Shown here: one piece after another, positions 44,992 through 53,717 of the stretch
Numbering within the stretch: position 1 is the stretch's first letter
Layout of the letters: each line of letters begins with the position of its first letter
NCBI RefSeq assembly: GCF_052115865.1
Contig: NZ_JBQKME010000011.1
Coordinates: 18,404-82,403, forward strand
Direction of reading: 5' to 3'
Source of the DNA: Fundicoccus_A sp052115865
GTDB taxonomy: Bacteria > Bacillota > Bacilli > Lactobacillales > Aerococcaceae
DNA length: 64,000 nucleotides
Position numbers and translations under genes: made by a program
The notes under the pieces: generated by a model
What the model saw: only the letters and a program-made list of their open reading frames with translations
What the model was told of the DNA's origin: nothing
The model's database searches: none

Positions 44992-47037
44992 TTAATTGTC
45001 AAGACGAAGGAACATGGCGTTAATGGCTACGATAACGGTTGAAAGTGACATTAGAATGGCGCCGACGGCAGGTGAAATGGTGATGCCAATCGGTGCTAGC
45101 AGGCCTGCGGCTAAAGGAATCGCGATGAAGTTATAACCTGCACCCCAAATTAAGTTTTCTTTCATTTTGCGATTGGTTTTGGTTGCTAGTTCTAGAAAGG
45201 CTTCGATATCAGACGGATTCGATTGAGTTAGGATAACGTCGGCGGAATCGAGAGCGACTTGAGTTCCGGCACCAATCGCGATACCTACATCAGCAAGCGC
45301 AAGTGATGGCGCATCGTTGACACCATCTCCGACCATAATGATTGTTTTGTTTTGATTTTTAAGGTCTTCAATTAGTTTGTATTTGTCTTGCGGCGACTGG
45401 TTGGCACGGTATTCAATTCCAAGTTCTTGTGCCACTTCTTCGGCGGCTGCCTCATTGTCTCCGGTTGCCATGATGGCTTGTATGTTATGATTTTTGAGTG
45501 TTTGAATCAGGTCACGACTGGATTCTTTTAGCTCATCACCAAGTGCAACAATCGCAATGGCTTGATTATTTTCAGTAAGAACACTGATCGTTGAGCCGGT
45601 TGGGCGATTAAAGTCGATGGATTTGTTATAAGTTTTTTCACTAATTAGGGCATATTCTTTGCCATTGGCAGTTCCTTTAACACCTGCACCTGAGATATTT
45701 TCAGTGTCGTCAAAATGAGTTGGTGCGATTTGTTGTTCGCTAGCATATTGTACAATGGATTGAGCAATTGGGTGACTAGACCCGGCTTCAATTCCTGCCA
45801 TAATCGCTGTGACTTCTTCTTTTGAGTATTGGTCAGTTGTTGATGCTAGTTCTAAAACTTTGAATTCGCCTGTTGTTAACGTACCTGTTTTATCTAAAAT
45901 CATCACGTTGGCATTGTCAGCTAATTCTAAGACTTCGCGGTCTTTCACTAATAACCCTCGACTTGCACCGAGTGATGTTGAACGTGCGACAACTAAAGGA
46001 ATCGCTAAGCCTAAAGCATGTGGACATGCGATGACAAGAGTCGTCACCGTATAACTAATGGCCGTTTGTAAATCTGCCACGATGGTCCAAACGATGAATG
46101 TGATTATTGCCACAGCTACCGCAATATAGAATAACCAACCGGCAACTTTTTGAGCAAGTCCTTCCGCTCGCGAGGGCTGATTTTGTGCCTGCGCAATTAA
46201 ATCTTGTACTTGGGAAACGAATGAACTGTCCCCTGTTTCTGTGACTTCGATAGTGAGTGTTCCATCACCGTTTGTTGAACCTCCGATAACTTTATCATTC
46301 GGCTCTTTGGTAATTGGCTTTGATTCCCCTGTAAGAAGTGCTTCATTGACGCGTGATTGGCCACTAATGATTTTTCCATCGGCAGGGATATTTTCTCCAG
46401 CTTGCACACGCACTTTGTCGCCAATTTTGAGGTCTGCGACAGGTTTCATTTCAGTTGTACCATCTTCCAGCACAACATGCGCATCTTTTGGAACTAATGC
46501 AGCTAGCGACGCCTGCGCATCCCCCGCATCCCCGACCGCTTTCATTTCAATCCAATGTCCAAGAAGCATAATTAAAATCAGCGAAGCAAATTCAAAGAAA
46601 AAGTCCATGACATGTTCGCCCGTCGTATAGCGCGCAATCACTGCATAAATACTATACACATAGGACACACTAATCCCCATCGTTACCAACGCCATCATCC
46701 CCGGCGCTTTCTGCTTAAACTCGTCCACCGCCCCTTGATAAAACGGCTTCCCTCCATAAATAAATAACACTGTCGCAAAGACCGCAACGATGATATCCGA
46801 ATATGGAAAAGTAAATTGAAATGGCAACGTCAGCCCCATCATCGGTGATAAAATCATAATCGGAATCGCCAAAGGCAGCGACTTTAAGAAAATTCCTTTA
46901 AAATTCCCGTGGTGGTGGTGATGATGATTGTGGCCGCTGTGGTCGTGATGATCGTGATGATCGTGATGATTGTGATTTTCATGGTGTTTATGTTCGTGAC
47001 TATGATGTGTACTTGTATTCTTTTTATGTTCTCCCAT
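44992..47037 (-). CDS. copB: Copper-translocating P-type ATPase, CopB type
   Basis: A 681-residue P1B-ATPase. The N-terminus is a His-rich metal-binding tail (over 20 His in the first 45 residues) in place of CXXC domains; the membrane metal site is CPH (VIACPHALGLAIPL), the CopB mark for Cu(I)/Cu(II) or silver export. DKTGTLTTG holds the phosphorylated Asp, and MVGDGVNDAPSL the hinge. The ATG at 47037 is eight bases after GGAGG; ten extra upstream codons are not needed. Two CopY-type operators lie upstream, so induction by copper is expected. Confidence 0.95.
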   Translation of the reverse strand: MGEHKKNTSTHHSHEHKHHENHNHHDHHDHHDHSGHNHHHHHHGNFKGIFLKSLPLAIPIMILSPMMGLTLPFQFTFPYSDIIVAVFATVLFIYGGKPFYQGAVDEFKQKAPGMMALVTMGISVSYVYSIYAVIARYTTGEHVMDFFFEFASLILIMLLGHWIEMKAVGDAGDAQASLAALVPKDAHVVLEDGTTEMKPVADLKIGDKVRVQAGENIPADGKIISGQSRVNEALLTGESKPITKEPNDKVIGGSTNGDGTLTIEVTETGDSSFVSQVQDLIAQAQNQPSRAEGLAQKVAGWLFYIAVAVAIITFIVWTIVADLQTAISYTVTTLVIACPHALGLAIPLVVARSTSLGASRGLLVKDREVLELADNANVMILDKTGTLTTGEFKVLELASTTDQYSKEEVTAIMAGIEAGSSHPIAQSIVQYASEQQIAPTHFDDTENISGAGVKGTANGKEYALISEKTYNKSIDFNRPTGSTISVLTENNQAIAIVALGDELKESSRDLIQTLKNHNIQAIMATGDNEAAAEEVAQELGIEYRANQSPQDKYKLIEDLKNQNKTIIMVGDGVNDAPSLALADVGIAIGAGTQVALDSADVILTQSNPSDIEAFLELATKTNRKMKENLIWGAGYNFIAIPLAAGLLAPIGITISPAVGAILMSLSTVIVAINAMFLRLDN

Positions 47038-47062
47038 AATAAATACCTCCAAATTCATCGTT

Positions 47063-47110
47063 AACATTTGTAACTATATATAATATATCATTTGCGGTTA
47101 CATTTGTAAA
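47063..47110 (-). promoter_or_regulatory. copB promoter with two cop boxes
   Basis: On the minus strand TTTACA (47105-47110), 17 bases, TATATT (47082-47087). A perfect cop box TACATTTGTA (47099-47108; pattern TACAnnTGTA) overlaps the -35 and a 9/10 match AACATTTGTA (47063-47072) lies after the -10. This is the arrangement bound by CopY repressors in enterococci. No copY gene is in the window. Confidence 0.8.
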
Positions 47111-47205
47111 CGTAAATATCTTAAATAATCAAATTTTTTTTTAATGGTATTTATTTTTCTATAATAAGTTACTTTGAATCATATAGCCCTCATTCATTTT
47201 CGTTT

Positions 47206-47512
47206 CAAGTGATACTGATATCACTCGTTTTGATGTCGAGTGATACTGATATCACTCGTTTTGATGTCGAGTGATATTTATATCACTCGTTCTGATGTCG
47301 AGTGATACTGATATCACTCGTTTTGATGTCGAGTGATATTTATATCACTCGTTCTGATGTCGAGTGATACTGATATCACTCGTTCTGATTTCGAGTGATA
47401 CTGATATCACTCGTTTTGATGTCGAGTGATATTTATATCACTCGTTCTGATGTCGAGTGATATTTATATCACTCGTTCTGATGTCGAGTGATATCTATAT
47501 CACTCGTTTTAT
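47206..47512. repeat. Tandem array A4, 31-bp palindromic units
   Basis: Ten units start with AGTGATA at 47208 and then every 31 bases to 47487. Each holds a palindrome GAGTGATA-nnnn-TATCACTC with centres CTGA, TTTA or TCTA, joined by CGTTTTGATGTC-type linkers. The palindromes look like repeated protein-binding sites or cruciform-forming units. It lies between the copB promoter and the NERD gene. Confidence 0.95.
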
Positions 47513-47514
47513 CT

Positions 47515-48507
47515 TTAGCTTTCTTTTTTTATTCCTAAATTTCTCTTATCTATATATCTAAATTTTATGTTTAAGAATTGATATTCAAAACTATTAATTG
47601 GGTTGATAAATGACCCTTTTGAAGAGCTAACCTCGAAATATTTCTTTAAAATTTTATTCACTCTATAATACTTCACCTGCCCACCAAACAAGCTTAACAC
47701 TTCGCTGGTTTTCAAATTCTTATATGGAAATAAAACACCATACCCACAAATCGTCCGCAATATGGCTTTTTCAGAAGCCTCTGTACTTCCGCATGCATGA
47801 CAACAAACATGGAACCGAACAACCTCGGTATTAAAACTCCTACAAAGATAACAATAAATTCCTTTACGCAAACTTTCAAAACGGTCATCCGTAATTGACT
47901 TCAAACGTAAATTTTTTTCCGTCCACGACAACAACCATTGCGCTTCCCTTTCTATATTCACGGTATCATCAATAAATATCGTGCAATCTTCTGCCAACTC
48001 CTGCAAATACCGCTTTAACTTCGCTCGTTTCAAATACAAAGCGGAATCAGCGCCAACGATTTCGACACTATCCGATTCATTAATGAACAACAGTTTTCCC
48101 ACCAGCTCACCTCGACTTCCACTTGACCGGTGAATGTTTTTAAAAATTTCCATCGTTCGCTTCAACTGCGCAAAATCATCTCGCGCTTTTGGCCTTCCAT
48201 TGACAAGCCACTTTCCATCGCGATATTCATAATCCGAATCATAATTTTTCACCTCAAACACCCACCAGCCAAGCTGCGTAATCAACAACAAATCCACTTG
48301 AATCTCACCAAAATCATGATTAAAGGTCAAATCATTTAGCAACTGCCACTCACTTTTTTTATAGTCTGAGATCAACTGAAACGCCTCTAACTCTCCTTCA
48401 AAACCAACCCTTCGAATAAATAACTCTTTTTCTTCCGTAGGGCTTAAACGACCACGTGATTGCAACTCTTCCAATAATTGGTGCTCCTGTGATTTTCTCA
48501 TTCTCAA
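47515..48507 (-). CDS. NERD-domain nuclease-like protein with zinc ribbon
   Basis: A 330-residue protein with an N-terminal NERD domain: GFEGELEAF, GEIQVDLLLIT and WWVFEVKNY carry the E...D...E-K pattern of restriction-endonuclease-like nucleases. A zinc-binding part follows (CYLC...CCHACG near residues 215-240) and a C-terminal region with a possible helix-turn-helix. NERD proteins are linked to DNA processing. TTG start eight bases after GGAGG. Its 3-prime end touches array A4. Confidence 0.85.
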   Translation of the reverse strand: MRMRKSQEHQLLEELQSRGRLSPTEEKELFIRRVGFEGELEAFQLISDYKKSEWQLLNDLTFNHDFGEIQVDLLLITQLGWWVFEVKNYDSDYEYRDGKWLVNGRPKARDDFAQLKRTMEIFKNIHRSSGSRGELVGKLLFINESDSVEIVGADSALYLKRAKLKRYLQELAEDCTIFIDDTVNIEREAQWLLSWTEKNLRLKSITDDRFESLRKGIYCYLCRSFNTEVVRFHVCCHACGSTEASEKAILRTICGYGVLFPYKNLKTSEVLSLFGGQVKYYRVNKILKKYFEVSSSKGSFINPINSFEYQFLNIKFRYIDKRNLGIKKES

Positions 48508-48576
48508 AACGGAATCCTCCTTTTTTACCCTTTACTCATATATACGTAAAAAATCACGAATTCCATTATTACAAAT

Positions 48577-48604
48577 TAAAAAACTACCAAAAATTTGGTA
48601 GTTT
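48577..48604 (-). terminator. Terminator after the PH-like pseudogene
   Basis: AAACTACC pairs with GGTAGTTT; on the minus strand it is followed by TTTTTTAATTTG. Confidence 0.82.
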
Positions 48605-48614
48605 ACAGTGATAT

Positions 48615-48965
48615 TTAATTTTGGATTGATGAATGGAGGTTTAATAAGTCCAATTGTAAGGAGCGATTCGACAAAGCTATATGATTAAATTCTAGCTTCA
48701 AGGTCTCATCCTGAGTTTTAATTTTGACTCTTTTCATTGCGAGCCCTGAAATGGTGACCGAGCGAATATCGGAAACTGGAATCACTCGATGCTTGATTTC
48801 TTCAAAGGATACGTTCATTTTAACAAGGTTTAATTTCTCGTTGTCTAGAATATCGACGTAATAACCAGAACCCTTCAATCAGCCAACAAATTCCGCATAA
48901 CCTATTGAAGCTGAAGCATCAGCATATTTTGCTTTTATCGCTAAAATAGCTTCCTTGGCAATCAT
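48615..48965 (-). pseudogene. PH-like small protein gene with in-frame stop
   Basis: From ATG at 48965 the frame reads MIAKEAILAIKAKYADASAS then YAEFVG, a TGA, and LKGSGYYVDILDNEKLNLV to the end. It aligns along its whole length with the intact neighbour at 49012-49368 (shared ILAxxxKY, YAE, GYY, LVKMNxSFEEIxH, VIPxSD). One nonsense codon breaks it; the 87-codon remainder lacks the first strand. Confidence 0.78.
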
Positions 48966-49011
48966 AATTTTAATATTCAATAGTACTTTTTTCGTCTAAT
49001 AGTAGTGATAT

Positions 49012-49368
49012 TTATTTGGCGAGGGTTGAAAATCGTTCGACAATGGCCCTTTGGAAAGCGCCATTACCCACAGCCAGGGGTTTAAAAATCAATTTAATTG
49101 TGTCGTCAGCCGTTTGAATTTTGACTTTTTTGATGATGAAGCCTGAAATTTTTATCGATTGGACATCCGATAAAGGAATTACATCGTGTTCAATTTCCTC
49201 GAAGGAGAGGTTCATTTTAACTAAGGTAATTTTTTCATCATCAAGTATAACCGTATAGTAACCAAAGCGCATGGCGGCACCGTCTTCAGCGTATGCAGCC
49301 GTTGCAGTGTTATCGGAATATTTTTCCACAACAGCTAAAATATCATCTTCTGTAATTCTAAATTTCAT
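49012..49368 (-). CDS. Small PH-like domain protein
   Basis: A 118-residue protein whose pattern YYTVILDDEKITLVKMNLS, IPLSDVQSIKISG and KKVKIQTADDTIKLIF suggests a small beta-barrel of the bacterial PH (YokE-like) type. No named function. The ATG at 49368 is eight bases after GAGG. It is the intact member of a tandem duplicated pair; the downstream copy is broken. Confidence 0.7.
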   Translation of the reverse strand: MKFRITEDDILAVVEKYSDNTATAAYAEDGAAMRFGYYTVILDDEKITLVKMNLSFEEIEHDVIPLSDVQSIKISGFIIKKVKIQTADDTIKLIFKPLAVGNGAFQRAIVERFSTLAK

Positions 49369-49417
49369 ATTCAACACCTCTTTCTACCTTAACTTTAAAG
49401 GAAAATGCATGCGGTGT

Positions 49418-50614
49418 CTAATGATTAAGCTTATCATCGGCAATTCGTTTGAATGGTAATTTTTGCTTGTAAACATAAAACATCAGTCCTAATAGTGCTA
49501 GCAAGAAAATTGGCAATAAAGCCACGTGGATATGATTCGCAATTAATCCAAATAATGGTGGCATGAGCATGGTACCAACATAGGCACTTGCCATTTGGAC
49601 ACCAATAATGGCTTGTGACAAATCGGCGCCAAAATAATCAGGTGTCGAATGAATAATAGCTGGATAAATCGGCGCACAACCAAGACCAATCAAGACAAAT
49701 CCAACCACTGATAAAACAGTTCCATAAGGAATCAACAATGCAATAATGCCAATTAAAATTACATTGATGCCGATTTTTATCATATCATCATCGGTAAACT
49801 TTATGGTGACAAATCCACCAATAGCGCGTCCAACTGTGATCCCAATAAAAAACATACTTGCATAAGTTGCGGCTGCTTCTTCATGGACATTTTTATATAT
49901 ATTTAAATAAGTACTTGCCCATAAACTTGTCGTCGCTTCAATTCCACAATAACATAAAAAAGAAATCAAAGATTCTTTCGCAGACGGTAGCCGTATAATC
50001 TGTTTTAGGCTCAATGATGGAGTATCCAGATGATCAGATTCGCCCTGTTCATTTTTGCCGTTTTTCCTTCTATCATTCCAAAGAGGTAATGACAGGAAGA
50101 GCACTGTCGTCAATACAAACTGAAAAATTGCAATATATAAATACCCTGTATTCCAAGTCCCACCTATGGTCAACACATAACCTAAAATAGCTGGACCTAG
50201 TGAAGCCCCTACTCCCCAAGAACAGTGAAGCCAACTCATATGGCTACTTGGGAAATTCAAAGCCGCATAATTATTAATCGACGCATCAACACTTCCAGCA
50301 CCCAGTCCGTATGGAATCGCCCATAAACAAAGCTGCCAATAAGCATGCGAAATCGAAAAACCATACAAAGCCACGGCAGTTAAAAGCACGCTAATAGCTG
50401 TAACTTTCCCTGTCCCCAACCACTTTGTCAAACGATCACTTTGTAAACTCGAAATAATCGTCCCAAAAGCAATAATCATCGAAATCCCACCTGCAAAAGA
50501 AACTGGCACTTCAAATTCCATATACATCGTCGGCCAAGCCGCTCCCAACAAAGCATCTGGCAAACCTAAAGAAACAAATGCCACATAAATAATTGCTAAT
50601 AATAAACTAAACAT
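49418..50614 (-). CDS. MFS permease (fucose-permease-like)
   Basis: A 398-residue, twelve-segment MFS transporter. N-terminal FVSLGLPDALLGAAWPTM and mid-segment GLGAGSVDASINNYAAL, SWLHCSWGVGASLGP are typical of FucP-related permeases found in Firmicutes. A sugar or drug could be the cargo. Soluble loop rich in charged residues near 190. Appears monocistronic. Confidence 0.85.
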   Translation of the reverse strand: MFSLLLAIIYVAFVSLGLPDALLGAAWPTMYMEFEVPVSFAGGISMIIAFGTIISSLQSDRLTKWLGTGKVTAISVLLTAVALYGFSISHAYWQLCLWAIPYGLGAGSVDASINNYAALNFPSSHMSWLHCSWGVGASLGPAILGYVLTIGGTWNTGYLYIAIFQFVLTTVLFLSLPLWNDRRKNGKNEQGESDHLDTPSLSLKQIIRLPSAKESLISFLCYCGIEATTSLWASTYLNIYKNVHEEAAATYASMFFIGITVGRAIGGFVTIKFTDDDMIKIGINVILIGIIALLIPYGTVLSVVGFVLIGLGCAPIYPAIIHSTPDYFGADLSQAIIGVQMASAYVGTMLMPPLFGLIANHIHVALLPIFLLALLGLMFYVYKQKLPFKRIADDKLNH

Positions 50615-50696
50615 ACGCCACCCTTTTCATCCTCAATTAATAATCCTAGTTATTATAAACCATTTAATTAAGGAAGTTAAGTAAATACTAAAACAA

Positions 50697-51230
50697 TTAT
50701 CCTTGCGCCCATTCTTCCCGCAAAATCCCCATACGAATGGAATCGTAGTACTCCCCATTGTAAAATCGTACCTTGCGAAGCCTCGCTTCCAATGTCATTC
50801 CCAACTTCTCACCCACACGCATCATTCGCGCATTCCCCGACCAGGTCGTAAACCCAACCCGAGCCACATCTAAATTCTCAAACAAATAATCCATCCACAA
50901 TCTCATTGCCCGATATCCTAAGCCAAAATTCCAATTGTTTGACTCATACAAAACGATCCCCATCTCCAACCAATACTTCCCTTCGTCTTCCCAATAATAA
51001 GAAACTGTCCCTACAAATTTATCATCCACAACTACTGCCCAAAACCGTGGATGATTCACCCAAGAACTCGCACCCTTTAAAAACTCCTCATATGACTTTT
51101 GCTCATGCGAAAAATAAGGCGCATCCCACTCCTTCCACTCAGGCCAGGCCTCCTTAAACACCAACTCCCAAAACCGCTCCAAATCCCCTGCTTCGATCGG
51201 CCGCAAGACCATATCCTTATCCCTTAACAT
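50697..51230 (-). CDS. GNAT family acetyltransferase (RimJ/RimL-like)
   Basis: A 177-residue acetyltransferase. LRPIEAGDLERFWEL at the N-terminus, NWNFGLGYRAMRLWMDY (acetyl-CoA segment) and NARMMRVGEKLGMTLEARLRK (split MRVGEKLGMTLEARL) match RimJ/RimL-type GNATs that modify ribosomal proteins, drugs or amino acids. The ATG at 51230 follows GGGGGA by six bases. Cytosolic; substrate unknown. Confidence 0.85.
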   Translation of the reverse strand: MLRDKDMVLRPIEAGDLERFWELVFKEAWPEWKEWDAPYFSHEQKSYEEFLKGASSWVNHPRFWAVVVDDKFVGTVSYYWEDEGKYWLEMGIVLYESNNWNFGLGYRAMRLWMDYLFENLDVARVGFTTWSGNARMMRVGEKLGMTLEARLRKVRFYNGEYYDSIRMGILREEWAQG

Positions 51231-51642
51231 AAAATCCCCCATTTCCCTTCCATAATACCACCCCTCTAAATAAATATCACTGCTAGTTTCACTATAAATT
51301 GGAATTTCAAGAAATGTTTGCTTCTAGAATTAATTAGATAAGTTTTGTGCAAGCAAACGTTTGCTTTGAAATCGAGCTAAACCGAGTTTGATTAAAATGA
51401 GATCCAATTCTCTGCCCTCATTGATTCGTTGACCGACTAGAAATTCAGCAATCTCTGTTATTCGGTATATGTTTAGTTCGGATGTGCCAGTTGACGTGCT
51501 ATCTGGTACATTTGCAACTCTATTGTGCCACTTAGACTAGTCAAAGTTACACACGCTTATACCACCGATTATTAAAATCAAATTATTTGTACTTTCCACT
51601 AAGTATTGTCATAATTATCTTGCAACAATATGTTAGGAGGAC
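51231..51642. other. Gene-free stretch with relics
   Basis: Contains a motif copy (51268-51278), the perfect 16-base palindrome AAGCAAACGTTTGCTT (51351-51366) of LacI-operator style, and two degenerate GTGCCA landmarks 41 bases apart (about 51484, 51525) recalling array A3. On the minus strand a frame from about 51530 to 51327 reads NIYRITEIAEFLVGQRINEG and ends naturally at TAA; it looks like the tail of an unidentified decayed gene. Confidence 0.45.
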
Positions 51643-51648
51643 ATGACA

Positions 51649-52080
51649 ATGCCTTGGAATATGAAAGATTATCCCGCTTCGATGAAAAACTTTGAGCCCC
51701 TATTACGTAAAAAAATGATTGATATGGCAAATGCTATGTTGGCCAACGGTTATGATGACGACCAAGCCATACCTATTGCTATTTCACAAGCTAAGGAATG
51801 GTTTGAAAATGCTACAACAAAAGAAAAAGAAGAATTCGAAAAAGAAGCCAATCCACAGAAAAACGATCAACATGAACAATCGGGCAATCCAGATTTACTC
51901 GATGAAGATGTAGAAGTATTTTTTAAAGAAGATAAATGGCAGGTAAAAACAAAGAAAGCAGAACGTGCTGATCAAACTTTCGATACCAAAGCCGAAGCTA
52001 TCAAACGAGCTAAAGAAATCGCAGAAAATAAAGATACAGACGTTATTAGTTACACAAAAGATGGCAAAAAACAGTCATAA
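51649..52080 (+). CDS. YdaT-like protein with DUF2188 domain
   Basis: A 143-residue hydrophilic protein. The N-terminal MPWNMKDYPASMKNF and NAMLANGYDDDQAIPIAISQA resemble a ChaB-like helical domain as in B. subtilis YdaT; the C-terminal part (KWQVKTKKAERADQTFDTKAEAI, cited here as DQTFDTKAEAIKRA) is a DUF2188 domain. Family members are often stress induced. The ATG at 51649 is eight bases after AGGAGG; the ATG two codons upstream is too close. Confidence 0.85.
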   Translation: MPWNMKDYPASMKNFEPLLRKKMIDMANAMLANGYDDDQAIPIAISQAKEWFENATTKEKEEFEKEANPQKNDQHEQSGNPDLLDEDVEVFFKEDKWQVKTKKAERADQTFDTKAEAIKRAKEIAENKDTDVISYTKDGKKQS

Positions 52081-52084
52081 AAAT

Positions 52085-52114
52085 AAGCAGTCCAGCATCA
52101 CTGGACTGCTTTTC
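52085..52114 (+). terminator. Terminator after the YdaT-like gene
   Basis: AAGCAGTCCAG and CTGGACTGCTT form a perfect 11-bp stem with a five-base loop and a T run. Confidence 0.92.
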
Positions 52115-52125
52115 TCACTTAACAT

Positions 52126-52650
52126 TTATTTATCTAAAATCGCAACCGCTCGTACCGGTGATCCGTCCAATCCAACTAATGCCAATGGCAGACCGACAAA
52201 CAAAAATTTCTCTCCCTTAGGTAATTGATCCAAATTCACCAAATCGGTATAAGTGACAATCCCCATTCCCAACAACTCGCGTTCCAAGGCTACACTTAAA
52301 TCCCCCGCCACAAACAATGGTTTAGCAGCAACAATCCGCTCCAGAACAGGCAGATCAACAAACGCATCAAATAACAATCCTATCCCAATAGGAAAGACTG
52401 CATCATCCACGTCCACTAATTGTGCTGAACCTATAAAATGATCTAAGGAAATGGCATCAATTGAAGGAGCTCCTTCATGCATATGAGAAAATGCATCAAC
52501 GTGTGTTCCCGTATGCGAGCCCATCTCCATACGATGAACCTGCCAACTATGTGTATCAAAATCCACATGCTTTTCAAACTTCACTTCTGGGTCAGCAGGA
52601 TAGACAGGCATATTCGTATAGATTTTTTTCGTTAAATCGATTATTTTCAC
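52126..52650 (-). CDS. Cyclase/kynurenine formamidase-like metal hydrolase
   Basis: A 174-residue member of the cyclase (KynB-like) family. The signature HTGTHVDAFSH carries the metal-binding His/Asp residues; the usual Pro after Ala is Phe here. MKIIDLTKKIYTNMPVYPADP is the family N-terminus. Family enzymes hydrolyse N-formylkynurenine and other cyclic or amide substrates; no tryptophan genes are nearby, so the substrate is open. Confidence 0.88.
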   Translation of the reverse strand: MKIIDLTKKIYTNMPVYPADPEVKFEKHVDFDTHSWQVHRMEMGSHTGTHVDAFSHMHEGAPSIDAISLDHFIGSAQLVDVDDAVFPIGIGLLFDAFVDLPVLERIVAAKPLFVAGDLSVALERELLGMGIVTYTDLVNLDQLPKGEKFLFVGLPLALVGLDGSPVRAVAILDK

Positions 52651-52673
52651 TATTTGACTCCTAGCAGAGATGT

Positions 52674-53612
52674 TTATTTAAAGGGGTTTTTAAAATAAAT
52701 ACGTTTTTTCGTTGGCCGTTTGTAAAGTCCCGATAAAGGGATTGGATGGGATTTTAAGTGGTTTTGCGCGACTTGAATGGTTTGTTCAGCATGCCCAAAT
52801 ACAAATGTGGCCGTTGAACTTACCGGAAAATTATAATGAATATTCGCCAATGCAATGGAAAGTCCGGCTTGCTGGCGCCGCATTAAGCTCAAGGAACGGT
52901 TAATCACATCATTGGTACGCGTAGCGGCTTTGATATACTTTTTCGGTTCAAGACCTGTTGAAATCACATATTCAATTTGCCCCTCAGGTGCTCGCTTGAA
53001 CAAATTCGCCGGTGAATTTAGTAGCAGACCACCGTCAACCAATTGATAACCGCCAAGCGATGTCGGCTGAATCACAAAGGGATAAGAACTGGAGGCCAGG
53101 CATGCATCCACGACTGAAATATCTTCCGGATAAAATTCAATTTCTTCAGGATTATCAATAAATTGACTCGCATCATTTGAAAAAACGACCAATTTTCCAC
53201 TAATTAAATCCGTAGCCGTTATCGCAATCGGCATTGTTAAATCAGACAACATCACCTCACGATATAAAGGATGGATGTCCGCGATCACTTCTTTTATTTT
53301 ATCCATGGCCACAAAACCGGTGGAGTAATTCAACACCAACAGGCTGGTCACGATTTGACGCTTCTTAAAAATTTCACTTTCAGCTATTAAGCGATCTGTT
53401 TCGATAACCAAATCTTTTACTTCGGCTGCCGTTAAACCATAGGCAACTCCCGCTGCAATAAAGGCACCCATTGAAGTTCCAGCAACAGAGGAAATGGCTA
53501 AGTTCTTACGCTCTAATTCCTCTAAAATTGCCACTTCAGCAAAGCTTTTTGCCCCTCCACCAGAAAAACTTAAACCGATTGTTTTAGCTGTTAATCTATC
53601 TTTTCTATCCAT
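52674..53612 (-). CDS. Patatin-like phospholipase (RssA type)
   Basis: A 312-residue patatin-family acyl hydrolase. It shows the oxyanion motif SFSGGGAKSF near residue 15, the nucleophile elbow GTSMG near 45, and the Asp of the Ser-Asp dyad in LVDGGLLLN near 190. RssA-type bacterial members are cytosolic lipid acyl hydrolases. The last codons and stop are formed by a variant motif copy (AGAGATGTTTATTTA). Monocistronic. Confidence 0.9.
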   Translation of the reverse strand: MDRKDRLTAKTIGLSFSGGGAKSFAEVAILEELERKNLAISSVAGTSMGAFIAAGVAYGLTAAEVKDLVIETDRLIAESEIFKKRQIVTSLLVLNYSTGFVAMDKIKEVIADIHPLYREVMLSDLTMPIAITATDLISGKLVVFSNDASQFIDNPEEIEFYPEDISVVDACLASSSYPFVIQPTSLGGYQLVDGGLLLNSPANLFKRAPEGQIEYVISTGLEPKKYIKAATRTNDVINRSLSLMRRQQAGLSIALANIHYNFPVSSTATFVFGHAEQTIQVAQNHLKSHPIPLSGLYKRPTKKRIYFKNPFK

Positions 53613-53717
53613 TCAACCACCTCAGTAAGATATATTAGCATAAATTGTTAGCTGTTTAATCCTACCTAAGTCAGATTTGAAAGACTTTTAACATCATTTA
53701 AAAAAATAAAAATATCT

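Noticed and set aside
46241..46630. Long plus-strand frame inside copB
   Set aside because: Antisense shadow of a conserved P-type ATPase gene.
47208..47500. Counting GTGATATTTAT in array A4 as copies of the recurrent motif
   Set aside because: The match ends after TTTAT and follows from the array palindrome, so these were not counted.
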